Source: Pseudoips prasinana
Lineage: Eukaryota; Arthropoda; Insecta; Lepidoptera; Nolidae
Assembly: GCA_951640165.1 (NCBI GenBank)
Contig: OX621263.1
Coordinates: 2,130,501 to 2,194,500 of the forward strand
Direction: 5' to 3'
Length of the DNA: 64,000 nt
The translations under genes and the position numbers were made by a program. The notes beneath the pieces were generated by a model. That model saw only the letters and a list, made by a program, of their open reading frames with translations, did not search any database and was not told the origin of the DNA. Shown piece by piece: positions 29,145 through 39,747 of the stretch (position 1 is its first letter; the number at the start of each line of letters is the position of its first letter).

Positions 29145-29392
29145 CGTCTTCCTCCAACATCGCGTCCAGATCTTGGGGTGAGACTCCAGCGCGTATCACA
29201 TGCCGGTACCACAGCCGGCCGTCGTTAGCGGCGCGGCGCCACGTCTGGCATACAGCACTTGCACGCGCCAGTTCAGTTGGTCCTAGCCACGAGAACACCT
29301 CGTGCAGAACCGTCTCGCATCCCTTCGACAGACTCTGCCACTCTGACATAGAGGTCTCGCTCTCTGTTTCCCGAATATCTTGCTCTCGTTTA
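29145..29392 (-). CDS. F-box exon of FBXW5-like gene, copy B
   Basis: Reads 'ETESETSMSEWQSLSKGCET', 'VLHEVFSWLGPTELARASAV', 'CQTWRRAANDGRLWYRHVIR', 'AGVSPQDLDAMLEEDG', a clear paralogue of the copy A exon with an intact F-box core. The donor GTAAATTTC (29136-29144) sits at the same codon and phase as in copy A. The acceptor is probably 'ATTCCTAG' (29393-29400). 'MSEWQ' offers a possible start codon not present in copy A. Copies A and B may be tandem genes, or alternative F-box exons of one gene, since either can splice in phase to 12808-12959. Confidence 0.72.
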
Positions 29393-29429
29393 CTAGGAAT
29401 TAGTACATACATATTAATAAAAAATAGAA

Positions 29430-29745
29430 TAAAAAAGATTTTTACTCACGTAGACTTTAAAAGGCGCTTGTAAATAGTCAGAACATGTTTGTAGTAATAT
29501 AGTTAATTAGGTATACATAATTATTTCTAGTTACATATAGATATTTAGGTACACGGATTGTTAAATCATTTTTCTAAAAATTATTGTCAAGGAGATTATG
29601 TTTAGGTTTAATTATCGAAATTTAGTTTAAGCTATATTTTACTACATATTGTCTGAACGGTTATGTCAATATTAAGGTACGAATTCAATATTACTATGAC
29701 GGACCTTGTGTTTATAACGACGGTCGCGCTTTAATGCTACCACCG
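29430..29745 (+). repeat. Dispersed repeat 'gacggtcgcgctttaatgc', copy 2
   Basis: Same family as 7318-7735: 'actcacgtagactttaaaa', 'gatatttaggtacacggatt', 'aacgacggtcgcgctttaat'. Confidence 0.65.
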
Positions 29746-29884
29746 GATCCAATGCGCCCCAACTGAAAAGACCCAGCGGAACAAGATCAGCGGGTTCATC
29801 TACTACGACTATATGGTTAGAAATGTGATGCACGTAAAATAATTATCGGCGTTTGCCTGCATCGTCGGTCTAGCGGCAGCGTTT

Positions 29885-30474
29885 TTAGAGTTCCGTAGCC
29901 AAATGGCAAAAAACGGAACCCTTATAGATACGTCATGTCTGTCTGTCTGTCCGTCCGTATGTCACAGCCACTTTTTTCCGAAACTATAAGAGCTGTGCTG
30001 CTGAAACTTGGTAAGTAGGTGTATTCTGTAAACCGCATTAAGATTTTTACACAAAAATAGAAAACGAACAATAATTTTGGGGGGTCACCATACATAGAAC
30101 TGAAACTCAAAAAAAAAATTTTTGTTCGTACCCATAGATGAGGGGTGTCTATGGATAGGTCTTCAAAAATTTCCTGGGGTTCCTAATATCATTTTTGGCT
30201 AAACTGAATAGTTTGCGCGAGAGACACTTCCAAAGTGGTAAAATGAGTGTCCCCACCCCCTGTAACTTCTAAAATAAGAGAATGATAAAACAAAAAAAAA
30301 TATATGATGTAGATTACCATAAAAACTAACAACGAAAATTGGTTTGAACGAGATCTAGCAAGTAGTTTTTTTTAATACGTTATAAACCGCAATTTGCTTT
30401 CATTTAATCAACTGAAATACTTGCTGCTACGGAACCCTTCATGTGCGAGTCCGACTCGCACTTGGCCGGTTTTT
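29885..30474 (+). repeat. Dispersed repeat ending 'ggccggttttttt', copy 2
   Basis: It opens 'gagttccgtagccaaatgg' and closes 'ctgctacggaacccttcatg' then 'cttggccggttttttt'. Matches 6273-6981. A short internal deletion compared with copy 1 lies near 30300. Confidence 0.65.
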
Positions 30475-30815
30475 TTACTTTACAGTTAGCCTTGGAGGCA
30501 TTCACTGCTTCACCGGACTGTTAGCGGTAACATATTCAACAGATGTTAAGCGTGTCAATGGAAGTTCAAAGCCCTGGTCGGTTAAAAGAGTTATTGGGAT
30601 TTTACTGGTAAGAAAAATCACCCAGGAGTCTGCCAGTTGGGGCTGCTAGACTCTAATGCCTCGGAGAGCACGTAAAGCTGTCGGCACTGCACTGACCTCT
30701 CCCCGGTGGTGTTGGGTTGCTTCCTATCCATTACATCCATTGTAAAATGCATAGTTGGACAGTCTTCGTTAGATTTTCCGCCGCAGCCGATATCGGCCAG
30801 GACCACTATAATTCA
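30475..30815 (+). repeat. SINE-like sequence with shared central block
   Basis: It contains 'tgcctcggagagcacgtaaa' 'gctgtcgg', the block also found in T1 SINEs and in the 5S-like SINE at 55300, but head and tail differ ('ttccgccgcagccgatatcg'). Confidence 0.5.
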
Positions 30816-30851
30816 GTATGGGCGTATATTTTGGACGTAATAAATCATCTA

Positions 30852-31085
30852 TGACGATCACCGTAGCCTAGTTGGTAGTGCTCCTGCCTACGAAGCTGGT
30901 GGTCCTGGGTTCGAATCCCGGTAGGTGCAAATATTTGTGTGATAAGCACGAATTTTTGTTTCTGAGTCATGGATGTTTTCTATGTATATAAGTATTTATC
31001 TATCTATATAAGTATGTATATCGTCGCCTGGTACTCATAGTACAAGCTTTGCTTAGTTTGGGGCTAGGATGATCTGTGTGACATT
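30852..31085 (+). repeat. tRNA-derived SINE (family T2)
   Basis: Full plus-strand copy: 'cgtagcctagttggtagtgc', 'gggttcgaatcccggtaggt', 'ctgagtcatggatgttttct', 'gtttggggctaggatgatct'. Confidence 0.9.
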
Positions 31086-31589
31086 GTCCCTAAATAAATA
31101 TAAAATAAAATATCTATATAAACCATGTAAGTTGCAGGTTAGAAGAAGAAATACACTTTATTGCATAAGGAATATAAACAATACAATATGCATAGAATTA
31201 TATTTTGCAATTGGCGGGATTATCACTAAAGCGATCTATTCCAGGCAACCTATTTACTTTGGATGGACCAGAATTTAATATCAATGGATAATGGTAGCAA
31301 AAGCTGTACGAATTTATTGGAAATAATAAGAAATGATAGCTTGCGTTATGCGTACGAAATATATTTCATCATCTAACCTCAATTATTCTTACGTATATAT
31401 AAGAATAATTGACGTTAGATGATGAGATATATCTTGTACGTATAACAGTTTAAGACATTAATTTCCACTTGAGGTGTGTATCTAATGGAAGGCCAAGTTC
31501 ATCTTTATTTAGCGGTTTGTTGTTTATGAGTAAAAGTGGTCGGTAAGAACTTTTATTTATTGCTTTAAATATCGTATAATTGGCCTTTA
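31086..31589. other. No gene; imperfect long hairpin
   Basis: An inverted repeat spans 31348-31442, with arms of about 44 bases and about five mismatches ('catcatctaac', 'tcaattattctta'). The rest is AT-rich and unassigned. Confidence 0.5.
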
Positions 31590-31947
31590 GACTGCCTCGT
31601 TGGTCTAGCGGTACCGTGTTCAACCGCAGATAATGAGGACCTGGGTTCAAATCCCGGGTCGGGCCAAAAATTGATATTAGGATTTTTCCGTAAAAAGAAA
31701 TTTCTCAGAATCAGCCCGAAGTCTGGAAGTTGGCGGTATTACACCCCCGTGCCTCGGAGAGCACGTAAAGCCTGTACCTGAACTCTTTCCAGTCGTGTCG
31801 CTAGTCGTCCCATCGGATCATGAGAGTGATGGAATAGAAAGTGCCCCGGTGTTTTGCGCACACACTTGTGCACTATAATATGTCCTGCGCAATTGGCTAG
31901 TCTCCATTAAGACTGGCCGCCGTGGCCGAAATTCGGTCGAGAGGATA
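31590..31947 (+). repeat. tRNA-derived SINE (family T1)
   Basis: The best plus-strand copy. Head 31590-31665 with 'cgttggtctagcggtaccgt' and 'gggttcaaatcccgggtc'; central 'cgtgcctcggagagcacgta'; tail 'gccgccgtggccgaaattcg'. Confidence 0.9.
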
Positions 31948-32104
31948 TCATCAATTGGTCTTAGACACGTAACAAGTTATATGCAAACCAGGTATGCTAG
32001 ATATTAGGTCTTTTTGAGAGTTTACTATAATAATTACTACATCAGATTTAAAATGAATTGCCCGATTGGCGTGGCTTTCACGCCTCAGACATGACAAATC
32101 TATT

Positions 32105-32395
32105 ATGTTCAACTAGCTGTGCCCCGCGGTTTTACCCGCGTTGAACTTGATAAATTATCACAGCGCCTCCCCCATAAGTGATAGCGTGATAATATGTTGT
32201 AATATTCATGCAAAATTTGAAGTAAATCCATGCAGTACTTTTTGAGTTTAACCCGGACATACATACAGACAAAAATTCTAAAAAACTATAGTTTTGGCTT
32301 CGATATCTATTGTGAATTACGTCCCAAGTATCCTTTTAAAAAAATATTCAATGTACAGTTTGACTTTCCTACGATTTTATTATATGTATAGATTA
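32105..32395 (+). repeat. Dispersed repeat 'ctagctgtgccccgcggtt'
   Basis: Opens 'aactagctgtgccccgcggt', contains 'catacatacagacaaaaatt' and 'cttcgatatctattgtga'. Pair of 17675-17985. Confidence 0.65.
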
Positions 32396-32449
32396 ACTAG
32401 CTAGCTTATAAATATATATATATTAAAACGAATACCTAATGATTGTTTA

Positions 32450-33110
32450 TATACTAAACAAAATTCAGAACTGTTAGCACCGTCTCAATATCCGCATTAA
32501 TGTTATTTTAACGTTTTTATTTTCCCTTCCTACGGCTAATAAACCTAAACCACTATTTCAAAAATTAAAAATATTGACATTGCCTTATATGTACATTGTT
32601 GAGATTGCAATTTTTGTTAAACAAAATATGGAAATTTTTACTATAGCCAGAGATTTATTCCCGAGAAACACTAGAAACTCGAATAGACAAGTGCTACCAT
32701 GCAAAACTCACACAACCCTATTCTCAAAAAATTGTTATGCGATGTGTGTAAAAATATTTAATGCCTTACCTTCCGATTTCAAAATATTACCTATCAGGCT
32801 ATTTAAAATAAGGCTGAAGGCATGGCTTTTGGAGAAAAATTATTATTCCGTTAATGAGCTATTGACATACAGAACTAAAGTGTGATTTAATATTAATGAT
32901 GTTATATAATTGTATTTTTTTATTTAATTGTTATATTATTATGTATTCTTGACATAGAGAATCTGTAATGTAATTAATCTAATTTGAATTATATAGTTTG
33001 ACATTGTATGTTTTTGCATGCCTGTGAGCAAAATATGAGGACTTTATGTTTTTAAAATCTTCTTTACCATATTTTGAGCAAATAAAGAAATTGAAATTGA
33101 AATTAAAATA
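32450..33110 (+). pseudogene. Jockey-type LINE C-terminus and 3' end
   Basis: Coding part 32574-32885: 'LPYMYIVEIAIFVKQN', 'YAMCVKIFNALPSDFKILPI', 'KAWLLEKNYYSVNELLTY'. Stop at 32883, then AATAAA at about 33082 and an 'attgaaattgaaatt' tail. 5'-truncated. Confidence 0.75.
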
Positions 33111-33131
33111 AATACTAAATCACAACGGATA

Positions 33132-33188
33132 TTATTTAGCAGGCGAACACAATATTTGCTCGAAATATTGTGTTCGTCTGCCAAATAA
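33132..33188. repeat. Hairpin, 26-bp arms
   Basis: 'ttatttagcaggcgaacaca' 'atattt' pairs with its inverse around 'gctcg', with about one mismatch. Confidence 0.8.
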
Positions 33189-33464
33189 TTTAAATAAGCG
33201 GTCCAAATCTCGTGTATATGCCCCGCTGCTATATAATATTATGCGATACTAATCACAATTTGCTAGTCTCATACACCACCGACGGACTATGTGAATCGCA
33301 AGACTAATATTAAAACACCATACTCTCTAAGCAACACCCTAAGGTTAACTTATATACCTTCTTATCTGTGTTTTCTGGCTAAACTTATAAATATACACCA
33401 TATTGGAGAAAATAAAAATTGTATCTGCAATTATGAATAATAAATAATATAAATAAAAAAGGTT

Positions 33465-34420
33465 TTTATTCACGAATATATTGACAGTTATTGAAGCAAA
33501 AGAGGTATGCAAAGATCGTGACAAATGGAAATCCGTTGTCTCTGCCTACCCCTCTGGGAAACAGGCGTGAGTCTATGTATATATGTTTATTCGCTTAAAC
33601 TTTAAAAAGGCGCTTGTAAATGGTCAGAACATGTTTGTAGTAGGTAATATAGTTAAGTAAACAATATCATTATTTTTAGTACCTACATAGATATTTAAGT
33701 ACACGGATTGTATGAAAATATTGCGTGGTTGAAATATAGGATATGACATTTAAATTATGATTTAAGATTTCGTTATTTAGCTAGCTAATATAACCTACCT
33801 ACCTTATTGTCAAGTTTATATATAGGTTTAATTATCTAAATTTAAAGTTATAGATATAATTAAAAAAGAAAAAGAAAAAAAAGAAAAAGAAAAGAAAAGA
33901 AAAAAAAATATGCATATATATATATATATATATATAGATATATATATATAGATTGGTATATATATAATATATATATATACCAATCTTTGAAATGTCTTTG
34001 TTTTTCTAATTCTGATATTGTAATATGCCTAACAACCACCTGCACATACTTGTAATTTAGGATATTATTGGCACGAATGAACAGTTACCTTCTGAGTCAC
34101 AGTCTTAACTAGTTCAGAGGGTACGGATAATATGCTAAAAATAGCCTAAAATAACATGGTCCATGCAAATTTAGTGGATACACTGTAGTTTTAAGCATTT
34201 AATGTAGATACATGCATGCAAACTCCTGTGTTCTCTCCTGTATTAGGTTAAGGTTTATTATACTAAAATAAAGAAATTTGAATTTGAAAAAAAAATAAAA
34301 ATAAATCAGTACTGCATATTGTCTGATTGGTTCTGTCTATATTAACGTAAGAATTTCATACTATTATTATGGCGGAACATGTGTTTATAATGACGTTCGC
34401 GCTTTAATGCAACACCCCGT
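33465..34420 (+). repeat. Dispersed repeat 'gacg.tcgcgctttaatgc', copy 3, with insertions
   Basis: The family start 'ggtttttattcacg' (33462-33476) is separated from 'aaactttaaaaaggcgcttg' (33597 on) by a LINE 3' scrap that reads 'KDRDKWKSVVSAYPSGKQA' at about 33510-33570. The end 'tgacgttcgcgctttaatgc' lies near 34410. An A/G-rich run and AT hairpin (33865-33990) and further AT-rich sequence lie inside. Confidence 0.5.
33865..33990. repeat. A/G-rich run plus (AT)n with hairpin
   Basis: (AAAG)-like run, then AT repeats. 33950-33986 folds: 'agattggtatatatat' with its inverse. Confidence 0.85.
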
Positions 34421-34858
34421 CTCCAATACGCAACTGAGAAGACATAATATTATAATGCAAGTAGCGCTATCTATAGGATTTTCTAGTGACTAAGTGCTCA
34501 ATTTAGAAATGTTACGTTAGAGCACTAGAGGGAGCGCTACTAATTGGCCGTTTTCTTCGTTAATTTTCCAGTACTGTGTTTTATCGAACAAGAAATTCAT
34601 AAAAAGCATTCAGGTCGATTAAAAAAAACACTTACCGATCGTATTTACTACCGAAAAGCCTACGCATTTTTACTATGGAATTTTGAAATATAGTACGGAG
34701 TGGCGTCCTGGCCTTCCTTATGAAAGAGACTGACGTTTACTCTAGTGAGAAGAACTAAAACTATTATAGACAAACGTGCTACCTTAACGCCATCTCTCAA
34801 TCACCTTTTAAAGTAAACTAACCGCGAAAATTTTAACTCTGTCCCTTCGTACTTACTA
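34421..34858. other. No gene seen
   Basis: Contains a short inverted pair 'agtagcgct'/'agcgctact' at about 34459 and 34534, 80 bases apart, which may be a small MITE. 'ttaacgccatctctca' near 34785 resembles 55770. Confidence 0.35.
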
Positions 34859-35745
34859 GGGCGGCTTGCACCATAGCACTAAATACTATTTAAATCAAAT
34901 TTAAATTAAAATTCACGTTTAAGTCATTGCAACGCCTTGCACCATGCTAAATAAGTCGCTAAACGCGTTTAGAGAGCTGTCAAAGTTAAATACCCATGAA
35001 TAGCTATTTAGCGCAGCTAAATGCTTTTTTTTTTTTATTTTTATATATTTTGCCCTCTTTGGGCAGGCTAAGGTCTGTGACCATACCGCCTCGTCTTCAG
35101 TTATAATATTTTTGTTTCAAAGTCAGTCAGTCATGTCCGTCACGTCCGTCACAGTCATGTCCACCACGTCCGTCACAGTCATGTCCATCACGTCCGTCAC
35201 AGTCAAGTCATAGTCCTACCCCAGTAAAGCAGTGGAGACTTTACTAGAGGTTTATATGGAGTTTTGGTTTAAACACGGAAAATCACAATTCACGGCAATA
35301 TCGCACTTTCCTCCACTTGTGTACGTTGTCGAAGATGTTATGTCTAAAAATCCACCATATTTACACATAAAAACTCGAATTTACACCAGTTTTTGAAAAT
35401 AAAACATAGCCTCGATGCGTCCTTTTCCGCGTTGGCGCCAAAACTCTGCAGCTAAATGCGTTTAGCAAAAATATTATTTTGAAAGGTTATGTTTCCATGA
35501 CATGGAGGATTCAATTTACGCACACTTTCGCGCAGAAAAACGTAATGTTTGTTTAAAAAATAGTGTCATTTGTTACTTACTTATAACGAAATGTAGGGAA
35601 GCTGCTATACCGACACGATAAACGCATTTAACGTGATGCAAGAGGTCATTAAACGTAATCATGTTAAACACATTTATCGATTTAAACGTATTTAGTTAAA
35701 TTTGTTTAAGATAGATATTTAAACGAAATTTCGTGCAAGCCGCCC
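34859..35745. mobile_element. TIR element with GGGCGGCTTGCAC ends
   Basis: Ends GGGCGGCTTGCAC and its inverse GTGCAAGCCGCCC, flanked by TA on each side. Subterminal 'taaacg' and 'atttaaa' motifs are many. It carries a nested retroposon at 35025-35447. Non-autonomous; superfamily not assigned. Confidence 0.6.
35025..35447 (-). repeat. Retroposon family alpha, copy 1, with 12-bp target duplication
   Basis: Flanked by a perfect GCAGCTAAATGC at 35013-35024 and 35448-35459. A T-run at 35025-35036 is the poly(A) tail of a minus-strand insertion. The 5' end (right side) reads inverse of 'gttggcgccaaaactct'. Near 35117-35200 a 24-base unit 'tcatgtccgtcacgtccgtc' 'acag' is repeated about three times. 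The body matches 56616-56877. It encodes no protein I recognise. Confidence 0.8.
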
Positions 35746-36128
35746 TAAGTGAGCTTCAGAATGGCTGGTTGCCTTCGGCAGGCGGCTCTGGAAGTATATT
35801 GAGGAATTGCTATCCAATTGCTTCGTTTCTTCAATAATTGCTTTGTATGATTAATATGAATAATTTTTGACCAGTCATTCTGACGTCAGGATGGATGGTG
35901 GCCGTCGTTTTCAGCGTGAAGACGCAGAATTTCTATAAGTTTGTTGTATCAATAATTGCTTACGTATTGCTTCATTTACCAATTTAAGTCTGAACTTCGT
36001 ACATACATTAGGTACCAGCCATTCTGACGCTCACCTTACTAATCCATCTTCATTTATACTAGCAAATTTTGGGAAGAGGAGTTATTTATAAACACGAACC
36101 AATTTATTTCGCATAATTATATCAATTT
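35746..36128. other. No gene seen
   Basis: Two loosely similar blocks ('ccattctgacg', 'ttcaataattgcttt', 'caataattgcttacg') suggest an old short duplication. Otherwise unassigned. Confidence 0.35.
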
Positions 36129-36385
36129 GCTGTGTGGTGACGGCGCGCGAATATCAGACAGAATATCATCACCCCATGCCGTGGGGGAGGGGGGCGTAAA
36201 ATTCGACCCGAGGGAGTGTATGCCAGAGGACGGGCAGCAGCGTCTCTCTGAGGACTATTACCATCATACTGCGATCGCCAACCCGTCTGCCGAGCGTGGC
36301 GATTATGGCATATCCCCTCGAGATGATTCTTGGGGGAGGCTTTTGTCCAGCAGTGGACTTTTTACAACTGTTATGGTAATGAATT
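36129..36385 (+). repeat. Internally deleted RTE derivative
   Basis: The RTE 5' region ('gctgtgtggtgacggc' to 'gcgtggcgattatggcatat') joins directly to the RTE 3' end ('ggaggcttttgtccagcagt' 'ggac'). The whole coding region is missing. Same design at 61493-61757. Confidence 0.75.
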
Positions 36386-36524
36386 AATTCAATGAAACAT
36401 TTGAGCATATACCTAGTAGTTTTACAATTAGTACTGCGCCGCGCGTGCCACAAAATACTGTTATTATTCCATAGGGTTATCCATACACTATGTTCGTATG
36501 TAGGTACTAGTTTGTATAAACATC

Positions 36525-36665
36525 CGGCATGTTGGCGTGGTTGGCAAATGCTTGCTTTTCACGCCTGAGGTCGTGGGTTCGATTCCCACCCAGGAAAGAT
36601 ATTAGTGTGCATGAATATGTCTGTTTGTCCTGAGTCGTGTAATTTATCTATATAAATATATTTTA
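36525..36665 (+). repeat. tRNA-derived SINE (family T3)
   Basis: tRNA-like head 'ttggcgtggttggcaaatgc' and 'gtgggttcgattcccaccca', then 'gtctgtttgtcctgagtcgt'. It is SINE-like because the head runs into a body and no acceptor-stem pairing is kept. Confidence 0.6.
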
Positions 36666-36902
36666 TTTGTTTATTTATTTTATTTTATTTGGGAAAATTA
36701 ATGGGGGTCAGATCACTTGCACGGGATTACCGATCCCGTGTTAAGGGGGCAACGCGATCCTCGCCGCTGAGGATCCTACCCTAGCTAGCCTGCGGCTTTC
36801 TCTAGCTACCTAGGTGGACGACCCGGAGAAGAAAGCCACAAAGAAACACCGGGCTTGCTTTTTTCGTCTTCTTTTGTTTTAATTTTTTTTTTATATTTTT
36901 TA
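36666..36902. other. Unassigned GC-rich block, no gene
   Basis: Contains 'cacgggattaccgatcccgtg', a short inverted pair, and 'gatcctcgccgctgaggatc', another. Possibly the tail of the neighbouring SINE. Confidence 0.35.
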
Positions 36903-37063
36903 AGTAGGCCTCTGACATGGTTTAACGACTGTTGTCTAATGACTACAACCGGGACCGAGACGCTCAGAAATTAAACCACTTTGGTGGTCACCCATCTATG
37001 GACTGGCCGCGTACCTAGATGCTTAACCTCGCCGATCGCTTACGGAGCGGTGAGAGCATCTAG
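36903..37063 (-). repeat. 5S-rRNA-like SINE, copy 1
   Basis: On the minus strand: 'gcgatcggcgaggttaagca' and 'cagtccatagatgggtgacc' match the 5S rRNA stretches around box A ('gaagttaagca') and box C ('ttagtacttagatgggtgac'). Then 'gtcgttaaaccatgtcagag' and an A-rich tail at the left end. The same body occurs at 55300 and 57706. Confidence 0.75.
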
Positions 37064-37139
37064 ATATAAAATCAATTAATAAATTACCGAATAATCAAAA
37101 ATACTTAATATAAGAAAATATTAAGCGCATTGTAAGAAT

Positions 37140-37335
37140 CCAAAATGCCGATAAAATTAATTATCTACTATATAATACTAAGTCGGGTTTTCTTTCCTGA
37201 CGCTATAACTCGAGAACGCACGAACCGATTTCCACGGTTTTGCATTTGTTGGAAAGGTCTCGGGCTCCGTGAGGTTTATAGCGAAGAACATTTATAAAAT
37301 TTAACGCGAGTAACACCGCGGGGCACAGCTAGTTA
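37140..37335 (+). repeat. Dispersed AT-rich repeat
   Basis: 'gaacgcacgaaccgatttcc', 'taacgcgagtaacaccgcgg' and 'ggcacagctagtt', related to other 'ccgcgg' repeats here. Confidence 0.5.
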
Positions 37336-37384
37336 ATTTATAGAATTAATATGATGAGCCAAATGATATATTTGGCTTACATGT

Positions 37385-37618
37385 GTAGTGCAATTATAGA
37401 CTTACTTTTAAATATTCGGAGATGTCATAGTAGGCTTTGTCTATTAATAAGTTTCCAGGATGATGTTTTAGCTCTTTTATACTTAACTCTTTCCAGTGTT
37501 TTGGTATATTATTATAATATATGAATGGTGCTATAAAAAATATGCTTTTGCGCATAAGTGTGGTTTTGTTTTGGAAGTATGCTGACAATTTTATATCACC
37601 TATTTCGCGGAATAACAT
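37385..37618 (-). pseudogene. Jockey-type LINE C-terminal fragment
   Basis: Minus strand 'IFFIAPFIYYNNIPKHWKEL', 'HHPGNLLIDKAYYDISEYLK'. This is the last roughly 75 codons, ending at a stop. Confidence 0.65.
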
Positions 37619-37899
37619 CGTTTAGCCGGGTAAATAAATGAGGGTTTGTTTTTACAAGGTGTATTATGATCAGATGGCAGTGTGTTCGTTGTCCTAAGAT
37701 ATTTATTTATTTAATTAGCAGTGCGTAGAGATTGTTTTCAGCCTTTTAGTATCAAGGTTGAACTTATCACTATTGTGAACACATTGTGGAATATTCTCGC
37801 CATCGAAAGAGGAAACTACATTTTTGAAACTTGACATTCAAAATTCTTGAAATGCTATCGTTTCAATAATATATTCAGAACACAATATCATTACAATAG

Positions 37900-38095
37900 C
37901 AAGTTGAATTTAATTCAATTTATTTATTTGATCGAATATGGTTACAATAGGTAGTAGTATACCTGGAAGAGATCACATTTAGTGATGAGGCCGCCAATTG
38001 TACCATGTTTTAAATGTATGTTATATTCTTGTATTCTGTAATGTTTTGGTGTACAATAAAGAGTTATCTAATCTTATCTTAATATAACATAATTT
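37900..38095 (+). mobile_element. LINE 3' end fragment
   Basis: 'ggaagagatcacatttagtg' 'atgaggccgccaattgtacc' then 'tggtgtacaataaagagtta'. The same piece occurs at 54317-54425. The coding part is lost. Confidence 0.55.
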
Positions 38096-38646
38096 TACAG
38101 CATATTCTGGGCGTGCAAATTTAGACAATTACAATCTATATAAATAATAAAAGGGAGCGTTCAAGTATTACGTAACGCAATTTTTGAAGATTTTTGACCC
38201 CCCCTCCCCCCACTGTAACGCTCTGTAACGTTTTTCTGTACCCCCCCCCCCCCTCTCTAAACGTTGCGTAACACTCAAGTGATCATTTTTACCCAAAAGT
38301 CGCAAAAAGTTATGTTTTTATTCTTGGTATAGTTTTAATTGCCTTATAATAAAACAAGAGATTAATTCGCAACACCTGCGTATTTTGTTAATATTTTTAT
38401 AAATTTTTGGCCTTACACACAATTGTTTTTCTCCTCTTTCTCCTAAGTATTTTAGCTTTTTGTACTTATAAAGTCTTCAAATAAAATAACATTTATTTTA
38501 ACCTTTGGCAATGCAATTATAAACCGAAACCCAACTGAAATTAAACATTTTACTCGAAATAAAATCGTATTCTTAACAAAATTAAAAAAATAATCAACTA
38601 TTAAACTAAGTATTTAAGTAGGCCTATAAAAACAATTCGATTGAAA

Positions 38647-39429
38647 TTACTGCTCCTCTGTCCACGGGTTTACTAGCCACTCAGATTCTTTCATCACTGG
38701 TATCTGGAGTGCAGACGAAAACGGTTCTGGAATTGTTAAGCCACTTGCATCAACTTCGTCTTCGTCGAGCCAGTCAGCATCCTCAGACGATGTTTCATAA
38801 TGACGCACAATGCAGAGAAGCTCGTTTGACCTTTTGGCAGCAAGGCGCTTTCGCCGTACTCTAGTTTCACAATGGTCTTGGACAGTCTTGCCATGCACGT
38901 AACGACAGTGCATTTGAATACTCCTGTGAGATGTGAAATAGATCCCACAGGTTAGACATACTTTTTTCTTTAGGTCGGATTGTACAGATGGACAAAAGAA
39001 ATCGTAAGGCATCTGCTTAAATCCTTCTAGAGGAGGTGACAGATCAACGGACAACCTCACAAGAAGTGGCGAAAACTTGCATTTTCCTTTGTTTAGCAAA
39101 CTGGGTACTGCGAGCTTGCTTGGGGTTTGAAGTATTGGGCAAGGTGGCGGCATGAAAGTATCCGTAAAAACAGATTTCAATGCACTTCTAGGTGGTGAAC
39201 AGCAGGATTCATCCGCGCATTTTATAATTTGTAAGAAATATTGAGATTCACGGACGTGAACGCTATACCACGCGAGATTTGGTTCTGCTGGATCTTGCAT
39301 GCTATCTTCGGGCTGTCTATACTCCGCCGAAACGTCGTAATCATAAATTTTCATTTCTCTCCACACTTCTGCAAGTGTTTCTCCAGCGTGCTGAAAATTG
39401 CGTTTTTCCAAATCATCATCCATAGTCAT
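38647..39429 (-). CDS. Conserved C2H2-type protein carried by the TIR element
   Basis: A 260-residue frame from ATG 39429. An acidic N-terminus is followed by 'WREMKIYDYDVSAEYRQPED' (residues about 23-42), 'HVRESQYFLQIIKCADESCC' (about 73-92), 'MPYDFFCPSVQSDLKKKVCL' and a C2H2 finger C..C...F......H...H at about 164-185 ('CLTCGIYFTSHRSIQMHCRYV'-like, ending HG). A basic 'RVRRKRLAAKR' segment and acidic C-terminus follow. I recall similar uncharacterised proteins in other animals with repetitive genomes but cannot name a family. It has no recognisable DDE triad, so it is probably an accessory or DNA-binding part. Frame integrity suggests a fairly recent or selected copy. It lies wholly between the inverted repeats. 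Confidence 0.6.
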   Translation of the reverse strand: MTMDDDLEKRNFQHAGETLAEVWREMKIYDYDVSAEYRQPEDSMQDPAEPNLAWYSVHVRESQYFLQIIKCADESCCSPPRSALKSVFTDTFMPPPCPILQTPSKLAVPSLLNKGKCKFSPLLVRLSVDLSPPLEGFKQMPYDFFCPSVQSDLKKKVCLTCGIYFTSHRSIQMHCRYVHGKTVQDHCETRVRRKRLAAKRSNELLCIVRHYETSSEDADWLDEDEVDASGLTIPEPFSSALQIPVMKESEWLVNPWTEEQ

Positions 39430-39747
39430 TCCTTTGTCGTCGAGATGAGAACCAAAATGTTCATGAGGCAGAATGACGCCTGCCAGTCCTTTTGCTGAGG
39501 GGAGTCATGCGACGCTCAACTAGGTTATATGCGCTCCGCTCAGGAGCATTAGTCGCTATAAACAGGGCGTCCAGGTTGTTTTAATAACACCGACTACCGC
39601 AATGGTCTTCTGCATTAACACTAACAAATACTGACAACAAAAACAACATTTAATGACGTCCAATACAATCTAAGGGATTCCTCGTGAAATATAAACGAGA
39701 AGGGTTGCCAATTTGGGAGTTTTAATTCCCTAATTTTATATAAAACT

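Noticed and set aside
33860..34045. 61-codon minus-strand frame
   Set aside because: Translation of A/G-rich and AT microsatellite.
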